Below are positions 12,201 to 25,000 of a stretch of DNA of 64,000 nt, piece by piece. Below the pieces are notes generated by a model, which was not told the DNA's origin, did not search any database, and was given only the letters and a program-made list of their open reading frames with translations. Position 1 is the first letter of the stretch, and each line of letters starts with the position of its first letter. This DNA comes from Albugo candida. Its lineage: Eukaryota > Oomycota > Peronosporomycetes > Albuginales > Albuginaceae. Made by a program: the position numbers and the translations under genes. The DNA lies in assembly GCA_905220665.1 (NCBI GenBank), contig CAJNAR010000144.1, positions 744,001 through 808,000 on the forward strand, in the 5' to 3' direction.

Positions 12201-12536
12201 CTAAGCAATGCTCTGGTTTTGTATGTGCTTTCAGGAGCGAATCGTGGAGACATACACGTGATTCGAAATGTCGGGTCCATTGGGCGCACACACAGTCGAT
12301 GTGACATTGAGCTAAATGATTGTCACGTCTCACAATCACAAGCGCTCATTGAACATCGCGATGGATGTTACTGGCTATATGACACACAAAGTGAATGGGG
12401 AACTTTTGTGCGTCTCGAGGAAGCGCAACAATTTCAAGTGGATATTGGAGACGTGTTGATGGCTGGTGAAGTTGAGTTCACATGCCTAGGATCCGTTCAG
12501 TCTCGAGACAAACCAAGCAGTTGCTGCTTGCAATAG
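9228..12536 (+). CDS. Multidomain FHA / cyclic-nucleotide-binding scaffold protein
   Basis: Single-exon gene of 1102 aa; the ATG at 9228 is preferred to the upstream in-frame GTG. Domains in order: FHA1 (about 172-260; GYIGRENGEN, LLHARI, STGTYL), FHA2 (about 376-458; YTIGSDRACDIQV, VHARI), a weaker FHA-like segment (about 498-595; LIVGRGSTC), a cyclic-nucleotide-binding fold (about 620-742; ELEPGDCVYDAGD, FFVVLDGEI, GSGSYFGEVCLI), a second weaker cNMP-like fold (about 770-880), a basic linker (about 895-990), and a C-terminal FHA (about 995-1088; GSIGRTHSRCDIEL, HVSQSQALI, SEWGTFVRL). FHA domains bind phosphothreonine and the cNBD pattern matches PKA regulatory or CNG folds, so it probably scaffolds kinase signalling. 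No catalytic domain is present. Whether the cNBD binds a nucleotide is not certain: the phosphate-cassette Arg is not clearly conserved. It converges on TRAPPC13, with stops 49 bp apart. Confidence 0.85.
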   Translation: MEKIDPKQSGTFDAANSIDRACAHINTSPRNRWVELWHRRHVIKPELPSYYNESEKVHMVYIFRPSDYDLFLRHYRLNAFENIDRIPASMHKLFGSNVKLKALTENLRSGPLRSHIVRRDSEMTTSREPQFNRMLEYVQKFSPTKSFRAKKELCLLQRTSDMESDDKNSKKVWELSDGYIGRENGENVVIPTNEASMDLLHARIIVSGDDYLIQDNDSSTGTYLCLSTHRRQYSQRYGYHLSNKDVVYMGSNSIITIRTSDSNDITPQNSHNADTKQQNDHDPKPRKAGKRVHFADFPSVLSNPEGDHHQRWSIVSKAFKNKTGGSQKQILEDACGSVLGSIYRRNVQSAAYRQERISSKLFVSTSLPGEKETWLPLKGKNSYTIGSDRACDIQVFGSGVRAVHARIINDGYHFILQDLSLEERNPALRTRVRLIQPTKLACGDLILFGDCVMAVSLASSVLDPTYSDFQEVGLRCHVLRHSKRKARQKQKYLPIVYRHSQATPLIVGRGSTCSGKLQTTSINLRQFNLYLDNGICYLIPHGAGLNQGLYYLIGRGIYLHGQDECLQYTSKPLKLEAQVVIRCGSSELEVSHIKCQSSKQAKQANQEIRDNAKALQKLFWLQQFDQEQELLINIATKSQRIELEPGDCVYDAGDIATFFFVVLDGEINLTFPSLDPASSGSNLLKNSDQCKFQEPHVERLGSGSYFGEVCLIQKDLAYVESAHALTKSLVLVVDAGDFCGFFSPYMDIIHAQLAYESYRDLLMVWRLSVPYFANLEYDELRMLANKVDHYTYTKNQPIVLGGEFQTSKNAHGILLLYRGKADVKDENSLRSFDGEILQSAKEWTRYECLTSLPHEAIEAQYNNVIARSDQVECFFLHANELLRPTSSFDTPRKKTHSRLHTASSRKESLEPAVDAHKFPERRRKSSVVQLHHSRAHWTSQAMGTVPSNRSFTRLEQANMEDDESFNQKWRRKKRNRALLEQTITDVEQNPDLSNALVLYVLSGANRGDIHVIRNVGSIGRTHSRCDIELNDCHVSQSQALIEHRDGCYWLYDTQSEWGTFVRLEEAQQFQVDIGDVLMAGEVEFTCLGSVQSRDKPSSCCLQ

Positions 12537-12585
12537 TAAAGACTTTTTTTCTTAAAAGATGACGAAACGAAGAAACATACTTCAT

Positions 12586-14331
12586 TCAGGCTTCATTGGC
12601 TGTAGTATACACCATAACTTGGACTGGACGATGCTGGAAGAATTCCTGTCCGGTCCGCAAGTCGACGCAAACAATATCGCGGATCTCTTGCAAGCCACAC
12701 TCTAGTGGCAATAATTTCAATGGAATACTTATGTTTGCGTTGGATACCAGAGAGCCTACATGCTAAAATCCAATCACTAAGAAAACAAGCAGTGAGGTTA
12801 TCTTGTGAAATGACTCACCCGGTGCGTCAAGCAATAACAGACGATTCCATTCAAACTCTCTTTACGGAACTGAAGCTGAATGTCAAAATTCCGAGTGGAG
12901 TGATTTTCAATCGTGCATTCCACCGTGAAAACTTTTTCTACAATCAATCGTTTGGGAAAGGAATGAAGTCGGATGGTAACATCTCGCATCGTGTCGTATT
13001 TGCGAACAATCGGCTGACTATGCACTGACCCAGCTTCCCCAACGCTAGTCTTCCACCCCACGTGCAGCCGCCCTAGTGGCTGTAATTGCATTTACAGCGA
13101 TACTGTTATACATCTACGAATGAGCGTCGCGGACCTGAGATGATTGAAACCCTGGATCCACTAATTTCTTGTTTTCATCATCGAGTAAGCGAAACATTCG
13201 CTGTAATTCTTCTTGCGGCCGAAGAAGTGTTGACAACCCGCGCGCAAGGTGCTGTTTCAATAAAGTCCAGGAAGCCTCGACACTATAGTCTGAATTTTCC
13301 AATTGTGGTTGTGCACATTGCTCATCAAGTTTATTCTCGTCGGCTGCCAAAATGAATGATGATGTTGCTTCAAATTTGATTGAATCTATGAATAAAGGCA
13401 AACTCGATACATTACGGATTTGAGCTTCAATCAAAATTTCTTGAGATGAAGCTCGAGATTGTTTAAAATTTAATATCAGAGGATTTTGGACACCAAATCG
13501 GTAAAATTTGCGCAAAGATTTGGGCTCTCTTGTAATCGGATCGAGATATGTGACCCCAACACGCAGTCTGTGATCCATAAACAGTACAATTTACAACTTG
13601 GAGGGATCTTTTTGAAGCACTTTTAACTTACACATGGTTTCCGACTTGTGAAAGAGGAAAATCGACCACCATATCCAAAGACGAATTGGCGGACAGGACA
13701 GGAGTTGGATTTGGCGGAGGATGCATCCCCGTGCGAGAATGCCGATTGTCCTGAAGCTCTACACGATCATTACCGCATTGAATATTCGCCTATATACATC
13801 ATTGTCAACGACACGTTCACTTCATTTGGAGCGATTTGATAGAGTACCGTAAGCCCAACTTCTTCCATGTCACAATTGTACGGATTAATGACACTTATAT
13901 AACTGCTAAATGTATTACCAAGGAATATCTGTCTACAAAGAGAGTGGTGACATTGTGACGTGCTACTTCAAAAAGCATTAGGGCGTGCCCGAAACTATCC
14001 GGAAGACAGAGCATGTTCGATATGACATATTCCGTATTGCATGCGTTTCCACCACTCATTGTGGTAGGTAGTATGACTCCAGTGTTATTTGTGCTCTGAG
14101 AAAAAAGTTTAGGCTTGTATAGCCGCATGACTACAATAGTATTGGTAGAGCTCTTTCGTTGCTTGCCCGCGTGAGAGAAAATTGTAACCTTTTAAAGTTG
14201 GCTGTACATTGGGACCTGTTTGAGATCCTAGATTGGCAGGATCTACGTTTATGAAGCATTGGCATTAGTACGAAGAGTTTCTTGGTAGTGGAGCATCTAC
14301 CATTATTTTTGACGCTACTTTGCGAACTCAT
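12586..14331 (-). CDS. TRAPPC13: Trafficking protein particle complex subunit 13
   Basis: Subunit of the TRAPP Rab1/Rab11 GEF machinery (Golgi, autophagy). Eight exons give 437 aa: complement 14331-14301, 14242-14216, 14130-13989, 13932-13815, 13756-13632, 13567-13135, 13079-12819 and 12762-12586. Matches to the family are strong: VMRLYKPKLF near the start, LCLPDSFG then IFLGNTFSSYISVIN, FRFGVQNPL-type beta segments, GRLHVGWKTSVGEAG, and a C-terminal LPLECGLQEIRDIV segment. The third intron (13988-13933) fits only as a GC-AG intron; it restores LPDSFGQIFLGNTF, which matches the family without gap. The first two small exons are inferred because the conserved VMRL needs a Val codon upstream of the ATG at 14128. 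If they are wrong, translation starts at 14128 (417 aa). The exact joins at 13814/13757 are uncertain by a few codons. Confidence 0.88.
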
Positions 14332-14384
14332 CTTGGTGATTTGTTCGGGCGACCTTCCAGTAACACATCATTACATGCTAACCG
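14332..14384. promoter_or_regulatory. Very short bidirectional promoter (TRAPPC13 / PTRH2)
   Basis: If TRAPPC13 starts at 14331, only 53 bp separate its start codon from that of PTRH2 on the other strand. Both 5' UTRs must then be very short or overlap. With the alternative TRAPPC13 start (14128) the spacer is 256 bp. Confidence 0.4.
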
Positions 14385-15136
14385 ATGGATGATATTATGT
14401 GGAAATGCTCTACAGCTTTTGTGCTTGGTGCCGCGACACATTACTTGATCTCTACGTATCTTTCGAATGAAAAGAGAAATGAGATATGGGAATCAGTACG
14501 TTCAGCTAAAAGCTCCAATTACTCTGGATCCAGCGCTCCAAGTAGCACGGACGCATCCGAGCACACTCCTGGCGACGATATGGCCGCTAGCAAAGAAATA
14601 GCAAGTGAATCTTCAGAAGATAATGATTGGGAAGGCAAGGACTCTAGCCTTTGGCAGCCACAAAAAATGGTATTGTGTGTGCGAACAGACTTGGGAATGG
14701 GAAAAGGTAGGATGTTAATCTCTATCATGTTACGATTGTATTCAGCTTATGAAGCAATTTCTTATGGTACTAAAAGGAAAAATTGCTGCACAATGCTGTC
14801 ATGCAACTCTGGGTGCATATAAACTTGCATTGCGGAAAAACCCAAAGAACGTAGAAACGTGGGAAGCCATTGGCCAAGCCAAAGTTTGTTTGAAGATTGA
14901 AAGCGAAGAAGAACTGGCGCAGCTCGCCGAAACCGCTAATGCATTGCATCTGAATCATTACATAGTGGTGAGAAAATTGTGTCATGAGATAGAAGCTAGC
15001 TAATGCAATGAATTTATCTCGTTAGGTTGACGCTGGAAGAACGCAAATTGCACCGGACACAAAAACCGTTTTAGGCATCGGTCCTGCTTCGGTAGATGAC
15101 ATTGACGTTGTAACGAGACACCTAAAGCTTCTTTGA
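14385..15136 (+). CDS. PTRH2: Peptidyl-tRNA hydrolase 2, membrane-anchored
   Basis: Releases tRNA from stalled peptidyl-tRNA; animal PTRH2 sits on the mitochondrial outer membrane. Three exons (14385-14706, 14777-14967, 15026-15136) give 207 aa with GT-AG introns of 70 and 58 bp. The N-terminus has a hydrophobic anchor ([17 protein letters not shown]) and a Ser/acidic linker. It is followed by the PTH2 domain: [33 protein letters not shown], a [13 protein letters not shown] strand, and the C-terminal [19 protein letters not shown]. Conserved Lys and Asp residues of the family are present. Length and layout match animal and plant PTRH2. It lies just upstream of uL23 on the same strand, 155 bp away. 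Confidence 0.93.
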
Positions 15137-15291
15137 GTGATACATACTGCTTCCTGTAAAATAATAAAGAAGCTTAGTTCAATCGTATTTTTTAACTGGA
15201 CAAAACTGCGATGATCGAGTAAATGATTGGTGGAAATAGGAAAAAGCACCTCCATCCAATCGTCAGTAACACCGAGTAACGATAAAGTGTG

Positions 15292-15812
15292 ATGGCAAAG
15301 CCTACGACAACGAAGAATACCGCTGGCAAGAAAGCTGCCCAAGTATCCAGAAAGATTCTCAAAGGATCACATGGAAAAGCTGTGAAAAGACGCACTAAGG
15401 TGCATTTTTACAAGCCTAAGACACTGAAATTGAGCCGAGCCCCAAAGTATGCTCGCAAAAGTGTTGCAACCCGGAACAAGATGGACAAATATCGCATCAT
15501 TAAGGCACCAGTTACCACGGAACCAGCTATGAAAAAGATTGAAGACCACAACACTTTGGTATTCACTGTTGACATTCTTGCAAACAAGCGTCAAATCAAA
15601 GATGCAATGAAGCAAATGTACGACATCAAATGTCAGAAGGTTAACACGCTAATCAGGTACGCTTTAATACATGAAAAACTCTTACTACAAGCATCACGCT
15701 AATTTGCGTTTCCATCTTATGCTGCAGGCCTAATGGACAGAAGAAAGCATATGTTCGTCTAACGCCCGACTACGACGCACTCGATGTTGCTAATCGTATC
15801 GGCGTGATCTAA
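15292..15812 (+). CDS. RPL23A: 60S ribosomal protein L23a (uL23)
   Basis: Large-subunit protein near the exit tunnel. Two exons (15292-15656, 15728-15812) give 149 aa, the usual uL23 length; the 71-bp intron splits an Arg codon. The basic N-terminal extension ([20 protein letters not shown]) is typical of eukaryotic L23a. Then come the [20 protein letters not shown] signature, [16 protein letters not shown], and the C-terminal [19 protein letters not shown] and ANRIGVI. The ATG at 15292 is used; a GTG just before it is not needed. Confidence 0.97.
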
Positions 15813-16097
15813 GCAGTTCAAAGGCAGCGAATCCGAACCGGAATGGTTTTCTTCGGGGTAGACTTACGTTACGATGAAGGAGCATGTCTCACAATCAAAG
15901 CTGTTATTATAAGTAAACAGTTTTGAATGCGCTTTGCCGAGTTTGTCAATTTGTTTGTCTTTTCTTTGTATTGCAAACAAAGCTATTGTCTCCGTCTCGC
16001 CCTAATGAGCTATAAAGCATCGGTATCTCCTTTATTAGTGTGCCATCGCGCACACCAAAGCTATGCTTCACAGTTAAGCTCGGAATCGCGAGTATAA

Positions 16098-19000
16098 ATG
16101 TTCGAGACTCTTGTGACCGGAATATTGACAAACTTACTCGGTAATTACATCGACGCAAAATGCTTCAGTAAAGACCGAATCAATGTAGCGGTCTGGTCTG
16201 GCTATGTGGTGCTGCACCATCTTGAATTACGCTCGGATCTATTCGATCAGATACCCACAATCCGATTGCTTCGTGGCGTTTGCGGATCCATTGAGCTCAA
16301 AATACCATGGAATCGTTTACAATCAGACTCTGTCGTGATTACAATTGATGATTTGTATCTGCTTGTTCAGACAGAAGAAGACATCGAGGCTGTCTTGCTG
16401 CAAAAAGATGAATTTCAATGGAAGCGTAAAGTTATTGAGCAGCTGTATGCTAAAGCCAGGGAAGCGCAAGAAATTGAAAGCGGCGTTGATAAAAGTAGCA
16501 AACGTGAATACGGCTACGCTGCTCGACTAATCAATAAAATAGTGGACAACATAGAGGTACATTAGCGCAATGACTCTAATGTTTTCCTATGCACTCATTT
16601 TCTCTGCATTAGATTCATGTACGTCACATACACTTTCGACTCCATGACACTTCGTCTGGGGATCATCCTTTTGCACTTGGCATTACCGTTGAATCTGTGC
16701 ACGCACAGGTATAATTATGTTTTCACTCACGCTTGTGCTTCCTGATTTTGACATGTTTCACGTGGTAGTCTACAACGGCCAATTGGCAGCCATCGTTTGT
16801 AGACGTATCTAAAACAGACGATCCTCGTATATACAAAAGCATTGAAGTGAACCATTTCAGCGTATATCTCAACCCAGGCATTCACTTCCCGAAAGCGAGT
16901 GTAGAAGGAATTGTTGATATGAACTCCAGTGAATATGAAGTTTTCGATCCGCTGTCGTGCTCGATGGAAGAATTCCGTCATGTTTTTTGTCAATCGATTC
17001 CAACTAGAGCAGAACATCGATCATCGTCTTCGAAATGGAAAATGAGTCCGCCAACTTCTTCCATTAATGAAGAGTTTTCAAATGCTCTTGACCGAAACGA
17101 TTTACAGCATCACTATCTTCTCCAACCTGTTGACTCTTCAGCGAGACTGATCATCAATAGGGAAATGCGAGATAAGCATATTCCCCAATTTGAAGTCGAT
17201 ATCACTATTCACACAATCGCAATTCAACTGGAAGAGTCTCAATATTGTGACATTCTTTATCTTTACACTGCATTCCAGATACCAGAGCATTTTCAAAAGT
17301 ATCATCATGCGCACAAAATGAGACCGAGAAATTCCATAGCTGATGCTCATAATGCACGAGAATGGTGGATATATGCAATTCAGGTAAACCTGGAACAGGT
17401 TCATGAAAGAAAAAATTCATGGTCGTGGAGCTACATTGATGAAAGAAGAATGGATCGAATTCGGTACGCATATTCCTGGCAAGAAAAACGAAAATTGGAG
17501 CTGGATCCTCATGCCGCACATGACATGCTACACTATGAGACGGAGGAAGAAGTCGATATGGAATCCAGGGACGATGATATACGAGATAGCCAGGCATCCA
17601 TGCAAAGCGGTAATTCGTTAGTACAGCCAAGTGAGCCAGCCTTCTCCTCTTCCCCCAGTCACTGGAATCGAATACGTACCAGTCAGGATAACTTTGGTGA
17701 ACCCAAGACGTACTCGGAACATTGTCGAGTTTTGGAGGAGATCGAACGAAGGCGAAGCGTCGAAGACATACTGTATTTCCGTTATGTCGCCGATATGAAA
17801 TTCTCATTTCATAATACAGCTCGGACTGGACCACCGCTACCTCCTATACGAAGCTCCATTCCATCCGGGACCACCCTTTCTGATTCTGAATCGGTCTGCA
17901 CAGACGATGCAGAATCACTTACACCAACGGAGGTCCGATACAAGAGCTGGGGACATTGGCTTTTTGGCTGGACCAACCAATTCAGTGCAGTCAATTCTAG
18001 TCCGAACGTGGATCAGGTGCAGAGACTTTTGCCGGAAATCGAATTGCGTGAGTTATTCAAAATTTTGGAATATGATCCAGACAAACGAGCACGACGAAGA
18101 AAAAAGATTGCTCATCGCTACTCACAGCAATCGACCAAGGACGCACCTATTGATACCAGACGTGATGATGAAGCTTCGACTTCCAGGATCACTATTGAGC
18201 TATATAAAGGCTCTATAACACTAGCCAGTGATCAAGAGCGAAACTTAGCACTCGCCGGCGGTGGTGAACGTTATGGTGAGAAGTATTGCCCCACCCAATT
18301 CTTACTCGGTACATTTTCTCAATTACAGCTTCAAGTCCTCACAAGAGACGATTTTATGAAATTGGACATATCCCTTCAATCAGTCGAGGCATTTGATCTT
18401 AGTGCAAACAATGCGTTCCCTCGACTGCTATCGAGGAAAAAAGACGGAATCGACTCCAGCATGTCTTTCTTCACAACGTCAGCTGATATAGCAGGGCGCG
18501 TCTCTGGCAACAAGTTTTCCGATTCGACTTTTTCGATGAGTTATGAGACAAATACCAGCAATATTTCTGACGCTGATGCGTCATTATTTGTACTCATGGA
18601 GCCTCTGGAAATTGTTTTCTCTCCAACTGCTGAATGTTGGGGTCGCCTGACCGCATTCGTACAAACATCGCAGACGCTGGGTGTCTGGGATGAGCTGGAA
18701 GTAGCAAGCCTTAATGACATTGTCAATCTTAAAGCTCGAACGGAAGCAAAATTAAACTTTATAATGGAGAATAGAGTGGCCTTATCGATCGATTTACAAA
18801 TTCGAGCTCCAGTCATAATAATTCCATCGGACGACCACATTGCCGGATGTTCAAGACTTGTAATTGATTTGGGCTTACTCACTTTACGCACGGAACGATT
18901 GAGTCGCCTAAACTCTGAGCTTATTGACACATCTGGCAATGGAGTGAAACTTGAAGAACAACTCGAGTCACTTGGTGCATCCAGGATGCGTTCATCACCA

Positions 19001-22000
19001 ATTCCATCACATACATCCAGCCAAGGTTCGACCAGACAACTTTACGACGATTCTGAGTCAGACTACAGGGCGCTTCAATGGAAAGAGGAGTTTTACGACA
19101 AGTTCAGTGTATCGGTCTCAAATATACACGTTCTTTTGCTTCCATCAGATCAACAAGCAAGACGCGAAACTGAAGTAGCAACCTTCAGTATGCGTCAATT
19201 CGGCACGCATCATCCATATCCCAATACCCTCGAATCAAGCGAACATGAGTTGGTGAAGCATTTTAGTATTAGGATGACATTGCGTACTTCAATTCTGCCG
19301 CTAGATGCTACTCTCACTCGAGTGTATTTGCACCTCGATCTTCCAGCATTGATTGTCAGTTTGTCCATTGAAAAATACTTTCGACTGTTAAGTATATTGG
19401 AACGATTTGACGCGATAGCAGAGTACTGGGATACCAATGAAGCAAACGAATGCCTAGCCGAGAACACAAGTATACCTGAACCTCCGAATAGTTTAGCGTT
19501 CGATGAGAGAATGGAAGGTGAGAGTGTATATAATACAGCCATACCACCCATTATCAGCACAGAACAAGATGAGACCTCATCTTCAGCTGACAGCGACGAT
19601 ACGTGGTTCAGCATTGCAAGCTCTAAACATGAGACACCTTTAACTTTCCAGGATTTGGGTAACAACGCAAGTGATGTCAACCAAGCGGACGAAAACATGA
19701 AATCAGAAACTGAGTTCGGGACCTTGACTGCAAAACGAACTTCCAATGCAGTAGATCGCAAACTTTTTACATTCACTTGCACATTGCCCGTCATTTCTCT
19801 ACTCCTGAAGAAACCTCGAGCTCCCGAGAAATTCATACCTGAAGGAAGTGTCATCGTAGACCTCGAGAACTCATTCAATTTGAACTCTTCGTTCCTCTCG
19901 ACTTTTGCAGAACCGTCCGGTGATGTCCCGATGCCCTTGGCGGAAAAGACTACGACGGATGTCGACAATCGAGACAGCACGTTTGTATGCAAGCTGGAGG
20001 GATTCAAGGTTCGTGTTGTCATGAAAACATCCACTACACGTGCTGTTGGTTCCATTGTCTCAATCCAGCTTGAAGATCGCTCAAATGCTACAAATAATCG
20101 ACCTTCAATGTATGTCATGTTTGCATGCCCCAAAATATCGGCTCCATACAGCAAAATAACACCTGTCACTGCTTTCAATGGTACAAAGCAAGCCAAAAAT
20201 AATGGGAAGAAAAAGTCGATCGAACGAGTGCTCTCTTTTGATAGAGTCGGAGCACCAAGCTCCAGCACACCTTGCGGAGGTGTAGGCACCCAGACAAAGG
20301 ATTCATTGTATCGTAACTTTGGCTTCTCGGCACCTCAAAAGCTAGTGACTTTCGAATGGACCGGAATCTCAAACAACACATCGAATTGGATCGCACATGA
20401 TCTCGTGTGCAATTTCGGCTCCTTGCATTTCCATCTTGACCAGAACTACCTCGCTGAACTTGTGCAGCTATACGACGAAATTGCATGTTTCGTACAACAG
20501 GACGAAGGTGAAGCAAAAGAGGATGTTCTAGGCTCAAAAATTGAGCTGGAAGATTTGTCATCTCCACCACCTTTGGACCTAGCAATATCGACTTTATCAC
20601 GAAACACCTTTGGGGATGTCAAATTGACGGAATCTGTTCGGGCTGATTTAGAGAATGCAAGGCAGAGAATGACACGACAAAAGCAGCAGAATCAATCGAT
20701 TCGCTTCCGGCTCTCGATGTACTCACTCTCGATCTGCCTCAGTGAAAATGAAATTGCTCTTGCATCGATCGCATTGCTACGCCTTCAAGCGCAGATGAAA
20801 TTTGATGAAAAAGGATGTACCGCCGTTGATGGTGCGGTAGGAGACTTACAGTTGTACCACATACATCAACAAAGTAGCTTGTTACACAATGACAGGGAAG
20901 CCGAATGGTACCGATCCAAACTTTATGACTATGGAAGAGCCACTTATACATCGATTTTTGGACTCGATCAGCAACGAATAGCTTGTTCACTTGGTGAATA
21001 TGCAGTCAATATGCTCGAGCTTCAGATAAGGCGGAGGAGCGTCGTTGAAGAAGCACTCACTGAAGACACGATAAGTACTTTATCTACGATCATTCAGCCA
21101 TTGAATGTGGTTGTAAACCCGCTGTTTTTTGAAGAGATGGGAAGATATCTCACAGAAGGTCGACTGAAGCAATGTTTTGACAAACGAAAACAAAATCGTA
21201 AAATGACCTCAACATATTTCGAGCATCCGTATCCACGCTCACTTGGATATCTCGATCCTCAGGCCTCGTTGACACCATTTTTCGATGCCATGGATCGTAC
21301 AGAAGGATACTCTGAATCCTTCAGAGCTTTTCCTGATTCTATCTCTTCGGTCACAAACGAATCTCCATCGAGATTCAGAAGCTCGGAGCATATGTCGATA
21401 GAAGAACGACAATCTGATGAGAAGGATCAAAGGTCCTCAGATGTCACATCAACATTATCACGAGCAGCCTTACCGTTCTATCAAGAATATCTTCGTCGTA
21501 ATCTGGATATCTCTTTCCAGTTCTTATGCCCCAGACTGGTAATACTCACGCATTTATCAGAATCAAAAGCATGTGATGGGATCGTGGTAGATTTCGGCAC
21601 AACGAAGTTTACGTACAAAGGATCGCAGGTAATTGACGAACATCCCAGAGCACTAGAGAAATCGTATGACATCCGCATCAGCTCCAAAGAATGCATGATA
21701 TTTCGTCTTGAGACTCCATCCGTATTTCTCATGAAAGAGCTTGATTTTCTGCTTGGTGTGAACATTCCTCAGCTTGACACACATGAATCGTGTCCAAAAA
21801 TCGACTTGCTTGTGTCCCCCCTCCAGCTCAGTGTTGATGATGATACTGGAAGCTTGATCTATGAGGTACTGCAGTCGACGATAAATCCTATCCACGAGGT
21901 GCTCCAGCAATTACAAACTGCGTATTACGAACCCAGCGACCAGGTACTGCCCAACTTTGACATAGTTTCAAATGCGAGCAACCAATTCTCGCTCCCTACC

Positions 22001-25000
22001 GAGCATCGTTTTGAGGTCTACTTTAGACTCCAAAGCTTATCAATTGCATTGGTACTTCAGGAAAATGAAGCGAAAAAGCATTTCACTCAAATGCTAAATG
22101 CGATGCAGAAGCAAACTCCTGACGATGAAGTGGCTTGCAGCGCTTGGGATAAACTTTGGTTTGAAAATGAAGACCTCCAATTTCTGCCTCCGATGAGCTC
22201 TCATCAGACATCCCCCGCCATTTCTGACCAAAGAGAAATGACTCTGAAAGAATCGAAATGTGAGATTGCGAAATTACTTATGAACGATATAGTGTTGTCG
22301 ACAATCACATGTATTCTCGGCAATAAAGTGAGCTCATTAGACAGTCAATTTTCGATGCAGGAAATGGGTATGGTTGTGCCAAAGCAGGAGACTAAGGTGC
22401 GATACCTTTATCTTGCTTAGCTCTTTTGGCTATTAACATCTTTTCTTGATGCACACACAGGACACAATTGATGAGGTATTCGGCCCGATTCGGTTGCGTG
22501 ACGCAAGTCATCTCGATGGTATGCACGTATTCAACGCTATGAGAAGTTGGAGCAATGATCTAACAGATGTTGACCGTTCTCTTCACGGTCTTCCGGCTTC
22601 CGATACGAAATCAGCCCCTCAAATAATTATTTCGGCGCGATGGTCAATAGCTACCGACGAGGACGCTGACTGCGATATTGACTTGCATATGACGTCATTC
22701 AGATTCCTATTGCTCCCTTGCTCTATTCTATGCTTGGAGCAGTATCTCGTACGATCGCTCATGTTCATCCAGCAAGCAAAAGTCCGAAACAATTGTCATT
22801 CTCGAAACGATCCGGAGCTCAAGCCAGAAATGTGGAGTCCACCCGGAAAGCACAGCGCTAACTTTTATCTGAGCCACAATACAGACAGAAGGAATAACGC
22901 CTTACCACTCTTTGACCCTGATCATTCCGAAGCTCCGAGTAGCGTTACATCGTATTCCGCTAACACAGCACATGACACTCTAAACCAAGACGAGCTTTCT
23001 GAGGATCAAAATACAGCGTCGGAGACAGCCAAAATGGGCCGTGGTACATGGAAAATCAAAGCCGAAATTGAGCATCTCCAATTATGCATACTGCCGTTTG
23101 AGGCTCTATTACAAACTAGCGGAATTATCACGTCGTGTCAAGTCTCGCTCTCTATGGAATTACCTTTGGAGTCTTTTAATGCTCATCTCAAATCCGAACA
23201 GAAGGCGAAAGCACAGCTAACAGCGATATGCATGCGAACTGATTCCGTAGCAGAAAGTTCTCATGCGTTTGAACAGAGGCAGTCGACTCTATCAGTCATG
23301 GACCCATTTGATCTGACTGTCAGCCACCATACTTTAGGCAATCATGAGAATGATCCGATAAACCACCTCGACGAAAGTGGCGTGGAACGGTCTCAATCGC
23401 AAGGCAGCAAGGAGGTCCACGTCGATGTTACTCGTATGATAACACGACTATCCTATCGGGACCTACCCGTTTTTCTCACCGTCAAGAGCTCGCTGTATCG
23501 TCTAATGCACGTTCACAATCGAATCACGCAACGCTTTCAGGCTTTCGAGGCTGACTTGGAAAAAGCTGCTCGTTCGAAGGATACTCCACACGACATGATC
23601 CCAACCGTATCGAAATTAATTGGTATAGAAGATGATCAAAGCAATCTCGAAGGCTCTGGAACTAAAATTGATTGTTCCAATTCTATCATATCTCGGGTCT
23701 GTTTCAATTTGAATGGAGTTAGTTTGGAATTAGTTAACAACATCGGCTTGCAAGAGTCGACAGTAATCCACATCATCGTTAGTAATCTCAATATGGACAT
23801 GTCGTACGCTCTGGGCTCATCCCGATTCATTGATGGAGTCTGCAATGTATCCTTCGAGACATGGTATCACAACTTGCGTTTGGTGTCTATGGAACCGCTT
23901 ATCGAGCCTTTCGATGTGAAAATGAGAGTGTCAATGCCTCAAGAGCAGGAATGTGGAGTCAATGGTGATGGAATAGCTGATAGATCAAGTGCGAATGTAG
24001 AAATTTCGATAGACTCGCAATCCACACTAGAAATCAACATCACAGACGCACTGATGGCCACATTGGTGGCAGCACATCGGTCGTGGAAATGGGTGATGGA
24101 AAATGAAGAAAGCTCAGGTCTGAAGAGTGAGTATTCGACATATTGGATTAGGAATCAAACAGGACTGCCCTTACGATACTGGGGACCTTCCTGCGCAATG
24201 CGAACACTTGAAGTCGACACAGAACAACCTCTGACTTTTTCTGAACAAACGATTCGAGGCAGCAGATTTCAAAACGCTGGCATGAATCGTAATTGGATTC
24301 TGGAATTACCCTACTGCGTGACTCCTTCTCGGCCATCTGCTCACCATGCACTTTCAAACTCGAGACGTCTTTATCTAGCTATTCAAAATCCTTTTGCGAG
24401 CTCCGATACCGATCAAGACTTCATCGAGATTGAAGGCTCGATTTACGTAGACCAGAAGAACTCACGATATTATGCATTTTCAAGCGCTGATGAAAATTCA
24501 GTAATTCCTGAAGACGTATCTGAGAACAGTGTATCACAAAGCAAACGGTCTAAATGGGAATGCATCATTGACATTATTGTTGAGCAGGGATGCAAGTACT
24601 TTTTGATTCGCTCTCCACTTATGATTGAAAATCGCTCAGCATCGAATTTGGAGGTCGAGCACATGAGCGGAATCAAAGCCACACCCATCGCCTGGAATTC
24701 CGTCATACGATCCAATTCTTCCGTGCCCGTTCCCATCCATCTGCTCACAAACACGAATATCATTTTGTATGTGAGACCACACAGCGATCGTAGCTCCCCA
24801 ACTTTGCCAGGAGAATATGCAAAACGGAGACTTCGCATCCCACTTTCGGGAGATGATCACAGAGACCCGGTGTCAGCCTCACAGACTGCTTTGCAAACTT
24901 TTATCAAATTTCATCGGCTACGTAAGGATGTCCCGGTCCGTCCGTTTGTACTCTGTGTAGGCTTTACAGATTCCATCAAGACATCGTATCAGCTGGGACG

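Noticed and set aside
19210..20289. A 359-codon open frame on the minus strand
   Set aside because: Lies fully inside the VPS13 exon in the opposite strand, has no family signal and mirrors the codon bias of the real gene.
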